The translations under genes were made by a program, and so were the position numbers. Of a stretch of DNA of 5,491 nucleotides, positions 1-5,491 are shown piece after piece (within the stretch, counting starts at the first letter, position 1; every line of letters starts with the position of its first letter). Source of the stretch: a bacterium (GTDB taxonomy: Bacteria; Hydrogenedentota; Hydrogenedentia; Hydrogenedentiales; SLHB01); NCBI GenBank assembly GCA_024231375.1, contig JAAEQP010000981.1, positions 1-5,491 of the forward strand. The letters are read 5' to 3'. The notes under the pieces are model-generated. The model was not told the origin of the DNA, did no database searches, and worked only from the letters and a program-made list of their open reading frames with translations.

Positions 1-13
1 CTACCTACAAGAG

Positions 14-35
14 ATCCCTCGACTTCGCTCGGGAT
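14..35. repeat. Repeat-like imperfect inverted motif in leader
   Basis: The arms ATCCC (14-18) and GGGAT (31-35) are perfect inverted copies around a 12-nt centre, TCGACTTCGCTC. The style of the whole motif (a G+C-rich core ending in GGGATGACA) resembles short dispersed intergenic repeats that I recall from many environmental bacterial genomes. Only one copy is in this window, so repetitiveness is inference. It lies in the non-coding leader about 150 bp before the first gene, possibly at the end of the preceding transcription unit. No T-tract follows, so it does not look like an intrinsic terminator. Confidence 0.35.
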
Positions 36-160
36 GACATGGTTGGTGTATGTTTGTGTTTGGTTGGCAGTCCTCGGCACTCCGGTACTTCTCCAACAGC
101 TCCACAGTCCCCGTTTTCGCTTTTCTCGATGGAAATCGTCGCGAGATCAGGTAGTATAGT

Positions 161-175
161 CTCCATCAGGAGGGG
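161..175 (+). promoter_or_regulatory. Strong Shine-Dalgarno within a small hairpin
   Basis: AGGAGGGG at 168-175 is a near-ideal anti-16S match placed 8 nt before the ATG at 184, and it fixes that start. CTCC at 161-164 is the exact complement of GGAG at 169-172 with a 4-nt loop (ATCA), so the leader RNA could fold the core of the site into a small stem. The stem is only 4 bp plus a possible U-G pair, so the masking is probably weak. Confidence 0.6.
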
Positions 176-183
176 CATGTAGC

Positions 184-2256
184 ATGGGATACTGCGGCAC
201 TAGACCCAGGACTGTGGCGGGAACACCTTCCAACGGACACAAATGGCTCGGGCGTTGGTGTGCCCTGGCCTGGGTTCTCATCGCCGCAGCCGCTTCCGCC
301 GCGCCGAATCCCGTCATACCGCGTACCGCCGACTGCGGCGTCCTTCACTGGAACGGCGTCTACTATCTCATGGGCGTCGGCTCCAAGGGCTCGCTTTACC
401 ACTCCACCGACCTCGTCGACTGGAAGGGCCCGGTCCACGCGTTCACCATGAAGAACGACTGGGCCCAAGGCGAGGCGGGCAAGGACCATCAGATCCACGC
501 CTGTGACCTCCGTTACATCAACGGGGTCTTTCACCTGTACTGGTCGGTCAACGCGGGTAGGCTTCGCCAGATCGGTCACGCCATCGCCGACCGTCCCTTC
601 GGCCCCTACGACGAACCGGTGACAGACGTGCCCTTGGACGGACGCATCGATCCGGCTCTGTTCCGCGACCGGGACGGTTCGCTCTACCTCTATACGACGA
701 AATTCAACGGCGGGAATGTCGTGTGGGTCCAACCCATGACCGACCCGTGGACCCTGACGGGCGACGCCAAGCCGATGCTCAGCGCCTTGGCGGATACCTG
801 GGAGCGGCAGGATCACAAGGTGAACGAAGCCCAGTGGCCTCTGCGGTATCGCGACACCTACTACCTTCTGTACAACGCGAACCACACGGGCACGGAGTAC
901 GGTAACTACGCAGTCGGTTGCGCCGTGGCCGACAACCCGCTCGGCTTTTCCAACGATTCGAAGTACGAACACCCGGTGCTCGCCAGCACACCCGACTCGC
1001 GAGTGCGCAACTGCGGCCAGGTGTCCCTCGTCCGCGGTCCCAACGGATTCGAATGGTGGGCCGTGTACTTCGCCATCCACGGCGAACGCAATACGCGCAA
1101 CCAGGCCATCGACCGCGTGTTCTTCTTCGACCGCGAGTTGTTCATTGAAGGACCCACCGACGCGGCCTCCGAGGGCTACCATCCAGTGCCGCACCAGCCC
1201 ACCTTCGCCGACCGTTTCGACGGACCGAACGGACTGTCGATCGCTTGGCACGCCGGAGGAGGCACGTGGGAGGTGAAGGGCGGCGAGGTCCGCCAAGGTG
1301 ACGACGAAGGATTCGCGGGGGCGCTCATCCGCGATGTGCAGGGCACACATTACCTGGTCGAGGCGTCCGTGCGCCTGAACGCCGGGGACAAGGGGGGTGC
1401 CGGCGTCATCGCCTACATGGGCGGCGAGGCCGACTGGCTCGTCATCGGCCTGGATCGCGAAGAAGAGGCCTGGTACTGGCAACGCATGGCTGACGATTCG
1501 GTGGAATCCGATAGCGTGCCTCTGGAGGACGGCTTCGACTTCGACGTCTACCATCGGCTACGTGTCGCCAAGAACGGAACCTTGTTCACGGTGGAACTGG
1601 ACGGACTCCCCGTCGGCGCGATTCCATCCTCCTTCGCCGGACCGGGCACGGCCGGACTCTTCTGCGAGGGCACCCCCGCCGCGTTCGACGCAGTTCTCCT
1701 CACCCTCGGATGGGATGAATGGGACACCGGCATCGCTGCCTGGGAACCTGACCGATCGGACAAGGACGTGAGTTCGACCTGGACATCAGGACCGCGCGGC
1801 CTGTTCCAGACATCCACGCACGGGCACGCCCTGGCCCTAAAGGGCGACCTTCTCAAGTCCTACGAATTCTCGGCACAGGTCACGCCGCTTCGGGCATCGA
1901 ACGACGAGGGGCCGCATCGCGCCGGCATGTACCCCGTCTACGTGGACGACGCCAACTGGCTCCGGGCCGATCTCGACATGAAAGGCAAGGAACTGCGCAT
2001 CTCGGGACGCCGAAGAGGGCGCGACCTGGAGCCCATCGTCACGGCCCTGCCTTCACGGCCCCCCCAGCACCCCAATATGCCGTCGTGGAGCCGGAACCTG
2101 CGCGTCGTCAGGCTCGCGGACCGGGTGATCGTGTTTGTCGACGGCGCGGAGGCGGCCACCATGCCGGGCGCCTGGCCCCCGTCTCGCGTGGGATTGGTTT
2201 CGGAAGGGGCATCCTGCCGCTATAATGGCATCCTGTGTTTCGCGATCAACCCGTGA
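184..2256 (+). CDS. Exported GH43-like glycosidase with two tandem C-terminal beta-sandwich domains
   Basis: This 690-residue protein probably hydrolyses pentose- or galactose-type glycosidic linkages outside the cytoplasm; the exact substrate cannot be read from the sequence. Residues 1-40 form a Sec signal peptide with a long n-region, the hydrophobic stretch ALAWVLIAAAASA, and cleavage near SAA-P. No lipobox is seen. Residues about 41-335 form a GH43-type five-bladed propeller. D50 (TADCG, then W-N-G-V-Y-Y-L) fits the catalytic base, D156 (RIDPALFRDRDGSLYLY) the pKa-modulating Asp, and E215 (NEAQWP, then YYLLYN) the general acid. The His usual in the GH43 GHG motif seems replaced by Q279 (NCGQVSLV). 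Residues about 341-510 and 511-690 are two beta-sandwich modules, similar to each other, of LamG/DUF1080 style; they may bind glycan or shield the active site. The start at 184 has a strong Shine-Dalgarno at 168-175, and no other early ATG fits. The next gene begins 56 bp downstream. GH43 assignment is firm; activity is inferred. Confidence 0.85.
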   Translation: MGYCGTRPRTVAGTPSNGHKWLGRWCALAWVLIAAAASAAPNPVIPRTADCGVLHWNGVYYLMGVGSKGSLYHSTDLVDWKGPVHAFTMKNDWAQGEAGKDHQIHACDLRYINGVFHLYWSVNAGRLRQIGHAIADRPFGPYDEPVTDVPLDGRIDPALFRDRDGSLYLYTTKFNGGNVVWVQPMTDPWTLTGDAKPMLSALADTWERQDHKVNEAQWPLRYRDTYYLLYNANHTGTEYGNYAVGCAVADNPLGFSNDSKYEHPVLASTPDSRVRNCGQVSLVRGPNGFEWWAVYFAIHGERNTRNQAIDRVFFFDRELFIEGPTDAASEGYHPVPHQPTFADRFDGPNGLSIAWHAGGGTWEVKGGEVRQGDDEGFAGALIRDVQGTHYLVEASVRLNAGDKGGAGVIAYMGGEADWLVIGLDREEEAWYWQRMADDSVESDSVPLEDGFDFDVYHRLRVAKNGTLFTVELDGLPVGAIPSSFAGPGTAGLFCEGTPAAFDAVLLTLGWDEWDTGIAAWEPDRSDKDVSSTWTSGPRGLFQTSTHGHALALKGDLLKSYEFSAQVTPLRASNDEGPHRAGMYPVYVDDANWLRADLDMKGKELRISGRRRGRDLEPIVTALPSRPPQHPNMPSWSRNLRVVRLADRVIVFVDGAEAATMPGAWPPSRVGLVSEGASCRYNGILCFAINP

Positions 2257-2277
2257 TACCGAAGGGCCTTGATCGCG
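2241..2277 (+). repeat. Perfect 9-bp inverted repeat spanning the stop codon
   Basis: CGCGATCAA at 2241-2249 is the exact reverse complement of TTGATCGCG at 2269-2277. Inside it, CCC (2250-2252) can pair with GGG (2264-2266), leaving a 2-nt CC bulge and an 11-nt loop that contains the TGA stop (2254-2256). This gives an RNA hairpin of up to 12 bp. Six nucleotides downstream lies TTTT (2284-2287), which is short and offset, so it is at best a weak intrinsic terminator. It could instead be a partial terminator, an mRNA-end stabiliser or processing site that sets the ratio of the first gene to the later ones, or an operator-like palindrome. Confidence 0.6.
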
Positions 2278-2312
2278 GCTGACTTTTCAAGCGACCCTGG
2301 AAAGGAATACTC

Positions 2313-3377
2313 ATGCGATCCGCGGTTCCCCATGGCCTGGTTGTCATTGTCTTCATCGCGGTGCTGCTCCTCGTGAATCGCGGCGCAGCAGCCCAGACCG
2401 CGACGCTGGAATGGTCCGCAAAGGCCTTCGGCGACGGCCGCCACAACGCGTTCACAGACCTCGCCCGCTGGAAAGACATGTACTACCTCTGCTTCCGCCA
2501 CGGTGAAGGCCACGTTTCGATGGACGGCGTCATCCGCATCATGCGCAGCCCTGACATGAAGAACTGGGAGCCCTGCGGCACGCTCAAAACCCTGGGTGAC
2601 GACCGGGATCCCCATTTCACCGTCACCGACGACGAACTGTTCGTGTATTTCGGTGTGTGGGACCTCGTCCACTGGCCCGGGACGCGCACCCCCGACCGGG
2701 GTTCGGTGCGGTCGCACTTCGCGTCCACCACGGACGGTACGACGTGGACCGAAGTGCGGGGCCTGTACGAGCCGGGGTTCTGGATGTGGCGCGTGCGGAT
2801 GCTGGACGGATCGTTCTACACGGCGGCCTACACGGCTATCCGGCCGTCGCCCAAAGAACGCGACGTGCGGCTGCTACGCTCTGAGGACGGGCTGAACTGG
2901 GACCTTGTCAGCACCGTGGCGACCGGTATCCTGTCGGGCGAATCCGACATGTGGATCCAGCCCGACGGTTCCATGTGGATGATCACGCGCGTCAATGACA
3001 AACCCGGCCATTCGAAGCTCTCGAAGAGCGATCCATCGAAGAAGACCTGGAAACACGAGGATCTGGGTGCGCTGCTTCACTCGCCTGCCGTCGCCTTCTG
3101 GCACGACCGCATCTTCGTGTCGGGACGCGGCCGCGGCGCCAACGGGTACGTCACCAAAGTGTGGGAACTTGTGGACAGCAAGCTCGTCGAATTGCTGACC
3201 CTGCCGAGTTCCGGCGATACGGCCTATCCGGGCCTCATCGCGGACCCTGCGTCGCTGGACACCGACACGCCCGCCCTCTTCGTCAGTTGGTATTCGCAGC
3301 ATCAGAAGGGGGAGAATCCCGAGGATACGACCCACGCCGCCTCCGTCTACGTGGGGCGCATTCGGATCGAACCGTAG
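2313..3377 (+). CDS. Exported sialidase-like (BNR/Asp-box) beta-propeller protein
   Basis: This 354-residue protein has a Sec signal peptide (hydrophobic LVVIVFIAVLLLV, cleavage probably after AAA at residue 27) and a mature part that looks like a six-bladed propeller. Asp-box-like motifs recur once per blade: S79-P-D-M-K-N-W85, the T-T-D141-G-T-T-W145 stretch, S190-E-D-G-L-N-W196, and a degenerate S239-D240 to W246. The segment HNAFTDLARW (44-53) followed by FRHGEGHVS (61-69) matches, from memory, a group annotated as exo-alpha-sialidase or sialidase family in planctomycete-type genomes. I cannot find the FRIP motif or assign the three substrate-binding arginines of true GH33 sialidases, so sialic-acid specificity is doubtful; it may be another glycosidase or a non-catalytic glycan binder. 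AAAGGA (2301-2306) lies 6 nt before the ATG. It sits between two other exported-protein genes, 56 bp after the first and 27 bp before the third, which suggests co-transcription and a shared substrate. Confidence 0.72.
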   Translation: MRSAVPHGLVVIVFIAVLLLVNRGAAAQTATLEWSAKAFGDGRHNAFTDLARWKDMYYLCFRHGEGHVSMDGVIRIMRSPDMKNWEPCGTLKTLGDDRDPHFTVTDDELFVYFGVWDLVHWPGTRTPDRGSVRSHFASTTDGTTWTEVRGLYEPGFWMWRVRMLDGSFYTAAYTAIRPSPKERDVRLLRSEDGLNWDLVSTVATGILSGESDMWIQPDGSMWMITRVNDKPGHSKLSKSDPSKKTWKHEDLGALLHSPAVAFWHDRIFVSGRGRGANGYVTKVWELVDSKLVELLTLPSSGDTAYPGLIADPASLDTDTPALFVSWYSQHQKGENPEDTTHAASVYVGRIRIEP

Positions 3378-3390
3378 TTGACGGCTCGAA

Positions 3391-3398
3391 AAGGGGAG
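3391..3398 (+). promoter_or_regulatory. Ribosome binding site fixing the start at 3405
   Basis: AAGGGGAG lies 6 nt before the ATG at 3405 and nothing comparable precedes the upstream in-frame TTG at 3378. The TTG would begin directly after the previous stop codon (3375-3377) and would put nine mostly polar residues in front of an otherwise canonical signal peptide. This supports the ATG at 3405 as the real start. Confidence 0.75.
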
Positions 3399-3404
3399 AC
3401 GGAC

Positions 3405-5012
3405 ATGTTCAAGAGAAGCAGTCTCATTGCAGCCGCCGTTCTGATCGTGGCGGTGGCCGCCCCGGTGTTTGCGGTCGAGGACGAGGTCATCGTCCTTTCG
3501 AAGGACGAGTTCCTCGACAAGTGCAAGGGTGCGTGGGTGGGCCAGATGATCGGCGTGTGCTTCGGGGCGCCCTACGAGTTCCGATTCAACGGCGTGCCCA
3601 TGACAGGCGAGTTGAAGCCGTGGAAACCGGAACGCATCCGGGGCGCCATCGGTCAGGACGACTGCTACGTCGAAATGACCTTTCTCATGGCGCTGGAGAA
3701 GTACGGTCTCGATATCACGGATGCCCAGGCCGGGGCCGCGTTCGCCGGGACCGAATACCCTCTGTGGCATGCCAACGAAGCGGGTCGCCGCAACGTGCGC
3801 AACGGCATCATGCCTCCGCGGTCGGGACATCCCGATTTCAATCGTCACGCTGACGACATCGATTTCCAGATTGAAGCGGACCTGTTGGGCATCCTGTGTC
3901 CCGGACTTCCGCGCGAGTCCAACCGTCTGTGCGACCGATTTGGTCATGTTATGAACTACGGAGATGGCGTGTACGGCGGGATGTTCGTGGCCGGCATGTA
4001 TTGCGCGGCCTACCTTGAGCCGTCGGACGTGGGCAAGGTCATCGCCGCGGGGCTAGCCTGCATCCCCGAGGAGTCCCTCTACCACCAGTGCGTCAGCGAC
4101 GTTGTGCGCTGGCATGCCGAGAGTCCCGGCGACTGGCTGGCCACGTGGCACAAGGTCGAGGGAAAGTGGCAGGATGACGTCGATTGCATGCCCGGCAAGG
4201 CCTTCAACATCGACGCCAAATTGAACGGGGCCTACATCGTCATGGGCCTTCTCTACGGCGAAGGCGACATGGCCAAGACCATCGAGATCGGCACGCGCTG
4301 CGGGCAGGACAACGACTGCAATCCCTCCAACTCCGCGGGCGTGCTCGGGTGCATGAAGGGCTACGCCGCCCTGGGCGGCCACTGGACCGATGGCGTCGCC
4401 AAGATCGCCGACACGCCCTTTTCGCACACCGACTACTCGTTTAACGCGCTCATTCCCGCCTGCCAGCGGATGGCGGAGGCCATTCTGATCCGTGCCGGCG
4501 GCGAAATCACGGACACGGCGTACCGTATCCCCGTGCAGACGCCCCAACCCGCCCCGCTTGAGCAGTGGGAGGACCAGATGGCCATTCTCTCGGTTCCCGT
4601 GTCGCCCCACGAAGTCCGCATGTGGAACCCCGCGTGGCGCGTCACGGCCTGCGGTCCCGACATGGACCCGGGGTTGCGGTCCGAATGGCGCGGCCGCGAA
4701 AGCGTCCTGATCGTACACCCGGTCAGCGAGGAAGAGCCTGCTGCGATCGAAGCCCGTTTGTCGGTGCCGGATACGAGCGCCCCCGCCTTGCTCCTCAATC
4801 TGGCCTCGGACCCGCGCGGCGACTATGTGCTGCGCGTCCTGGTCGACGGGACGGTGGCGAAGAAGGCCAAGATCGACACCAAGGGCAAGTGGACCTCGGT
4901 TTCCGTCGACTTGGCCAAGTATGCCGGTGAAGAAGTGGACGTGCGCGTTGAGAACCGCGCGAACGGCTGGAAATTCGAGGCGGCGTACTTGGATTCAATC
5001 GAGTTGAAGTGA
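3405..5012 (+). CDS. Exported ADP-ribosylglycohydrolase-fold protein with C-terminal beta domain
   Basis: The 535-residue product carries a signal peptide (MFKRSSLIAAAVLIVAVAAPVFA, split as n-region to residue 5 and hydrophobic core 6-20, cleavage near residue 23), so it acts outside the cytoplasm. Residues about 31-365 are the alpha-helical ADP-ribosylglycohydrolase (DraG/ARH) fold, whose known members use two Mg ions held by Asp residues to cleave the ADP-ribose N- or O-glycosidic bond. Candidate metal ligands are D85-D86 (GQDDCYVEM), D150, D151 and D153 (HADDIDFQIEAD), and D302 with D304 (GQDNDCNPSNSAG). The third motif carries Cys305 where classical members have Thr, and the first carries Cys87 at the corresponding Thr position. 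I recall C305 as usual for secreted homologues in this branch. Residues about 430-535 look like a beta-sandwich (alternating hydrophobics, VLRVLVDG, a W-x-x-V-x-V-D-L strand, and an aromatic end FEAAYLDSIEL) and may bind sugar. It is 27 bp downstream of the sialidase-like gene, which points to a glycan substrate. Fold is secure; substrate is unknown. Confidence 0.9.
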   Translation: MFKRSSLIAAAVLIVAVAAPVFAVEDEVIVLSKDEFLDKCKGAWVGQMIGVCFGAPYEFRFNGVPMTGELKPWKPERIRGAIGQDDCYVEMTFLMALEKYGLDITDAQAGAAFAGTEYPLWHANEAGRRNVRNGIMPPRSGHPDFNRHADDIDFQIEADLLGILCPGLPRESNRLCDRFGHVMNYGDGVYGGMFVAGMYCAAYLEPSDVGKVIAAGLACIPEESLYHQCVSDVVRWHAESPGDWLATWHKVEGKWQDDVDCMPGKAFNIDAKLNGAYIVMGLLYGEGDMAKTIEIGTRCGQDNDCNPSNSAGVLGCMKGYAALGGHWTDGVAKIADTPFSHTDYSFNALIPACQRMAEAILIRAGGEITDTAYRIPVQTPQPAPLEQWEDQMAILSVPVSPHEVRMWNPAWRVTACGPDMDPGLRSEWRGRESVLIVHPVSEEEPAAIEARLSVPDTSAPALLLNLASDPRGDYVLRVLVDGTVAKKAKIDTKGKWTSVSVDLAKYAGEEVDVRVENRANGWKFEAAYLDSIELK

Positions 5013-5047
5013 GCGGCCGTTTGCGCGCTCTAACCACGAGGTGAGCC

Positions 5048-5491
5048 ATGCCGACATTGGGCATCGACGAACTGAAGCAGAAACTGGGCGAAGTCATCGA
5101 CGTGCGGTCGGCCATTGCCTTGCTCCATTGGGACCAGGAGACCTACATGCCGCCCAAGGCCGGTCCCGGCCGGGGTCGGCAACTCGCCACCCTGTCTGCC
5201 ATCGCTCACCGCATGTTTACCGCGCCCGAAATCGGCGACGCCTTGCGCGCCCTGGCGGAACAAGGCGGCGACCTGAGTGCGGACGACGCCGCGCTGGTTG
5301 ACGAAGCGCTGTTCGACTACACCATGGCCACGAAACTGCCCGACACGTTTGTGCAACGGTTTGCCGAGGAACAGAGCAAGGCCTTTGAGGTCTGGGTGAA
5401 GGCGCGTGAAGCCGCCGATTTCGCCCAGTTCCGACCCAACCTCGAAACCCTCGTCGATCTGCTGCGCGAGAAGGCCGACCTGATCGGATAC
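5048..5491 (+). CDS. M32 (Taq-type) metallocarboxypeptidase, N-terminal part, cut by the window edge
   Basis: The first 148 residues of an M32 carboxypeptidase are present; the frame is open to the last base. Full-length members have about 500 residues and remove C-terminal amino acids from peptides in the cytoplasm using a zinc bound by an HEXXH motif, which would lie beyond this edge. The family signature is the N-terminal helical lid: LLHWDQETYMPPKA (25-38) followed by R-x-x-Q-L-A-T-L-S-x-I-A-H (42-54), then a long helical segment with FVQRFAEEQSKAFEVW (101-116) and REAADFAQFRPNLETL (120-135). There is no signal peptide. GAGG (5038-5041) sits 6 nt before the ATG. It starts 35 bp after the preceding stop and may share its transcript, but its role in peptide turnover has no obvious tie to the exported glycan proteins. 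Confidence 0.92.
   Translation, partial: MPTLGIDELKQKLGEVIDVRSAIALLHWDQETYMPPKAGPGRGRQLATLSAIAHRMFTAPEIGDALRALAEQGGDLSADDAALVDEALFDYTMATKLPDTFVQRFAEEQSKAFEVWVKAREAADFAQFRPNLETLVDLLREKADLIGY

Noticed and set aside
155..160. TATAGT as a possible -10 promoter box for the first gene
   Set aside because: No convincing -35 box lies 16-18 bp upstream, and transcription would begin almost on the ribosome binding site. The real promoter may lie elsewhere in the leader or upstream of the window.
177..182. A start-stop pair ATG TAG just before the first gene
   Set aside because: Its ATG is only 1 nt from the end of the Shine-Dalgarno, too close for initiation; the ATG at 184 has the proper spacing.
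166..1554. A 462-codon open frame on the minus strand opposite the GH43-like gene
   Set aside because: It is the antisense shadow of a G+C-rich gene: its protein has no recognisable family, is rich in V, G, R and H in an unstructured pattern, and the plus strand there carries a clear catalytic triad, signal peptide and Shine-Dalgarno.
3372..3386. CCGT / ACGG inverted repeat at the end of the sialidase-like gene
   Set aside because: Four base pairs with no T-tract are expected by chance in this composition.
3378..3404. TTG start giving a nine-residue longer ARH-fold protein
   Set aside because: It has no upstream ribosome binding site, lies directly after the previous stop codon, and adds polar residues before a complete signal peptide; the ATG at 3405 has a well-placed AAGGGGAG.
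2874..3947. A 357-codon open frame on the minus strand crossing the boundary of two plus-strand genes
   Set aside because: It spans the gap between two genes with good family matches on the other strand and shows no family motif of its own; codon bias explains the lack of stops.
5011..5030. GAGCG / CGCTC inverted repeat after the ARH-fold gene as a terminator
   Set aside because: The stem is only 5 bp with a 10-nt loop and no T-tract follows, so it is not a credible intrinsic terminator.

Overview
The window reads as a compact, G+C-rich bacterial chromosome segment with all genes on the + strand. It holds three complete genes for exported proteins followed by the 5' part of a cytoplasmic peptidase gene. 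Clear Shine-Dalgarno sequences, short gaps (56, 27 and 35 bp) and Sec-type signal peptides point to a Gram-negative-type environmental bacterium with many secreted carbohydrate-active proteins. The protein mix (GH43-like, BNR/sialidase-like and a secreted ADP-ribosylglycohydrolase-fold protein) is what I would expect from Planctomycetota or another PVC-type or candidate phylum such as Hydrogenedentota. That placement is inference: there is no phylogenetic marker here.

Layout: 1-183 is non-coding leader with a repeat-like inverted motif near its left edge and a strong, possibly hairpin-masked ribosome binding site. 184-2256 encodes a signal peptide, a five-bladed GH43-type propeller with a recognisable Asp/Asp/Glu triad, and two tandem beta-sandwich domains that resemble each other. 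A perfect 9-bp inverted repeat straddles its stop codon (2241-2277). 2313-3377 encodes an exported beta-propeller with Asp-box motifs, of the type usually labelled sialidase-like. 3405-5012 encodes an exported ADP-ribosylglycohydrolase-fold protein with a C-terminal beta-rich domain; its start is better placed at the ATG at 3405 than at the TTG at 3378. 5048 to the right edge is the N-terminal part of an M32 (Taq-type) carboxypeptidase.

The three exported proteins probably form one transcription unit that breaks down a glycan outside the cytoplasm. The GH43-like and sialidase-like proteins would be glycosidases or glycan binders. The ADP-ribosylglycohydrolase-fold protein is the most interesting member: its export and neighbours fit a glycoside-directed activity better than intracellular ADP-ribose removal. 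The M32 peptidase lacks an export signal and looks like an unrelated housekeeping gene downstream. No tRNA, rRNA, CRISPR array, insertion sequence or phage gene is visible.
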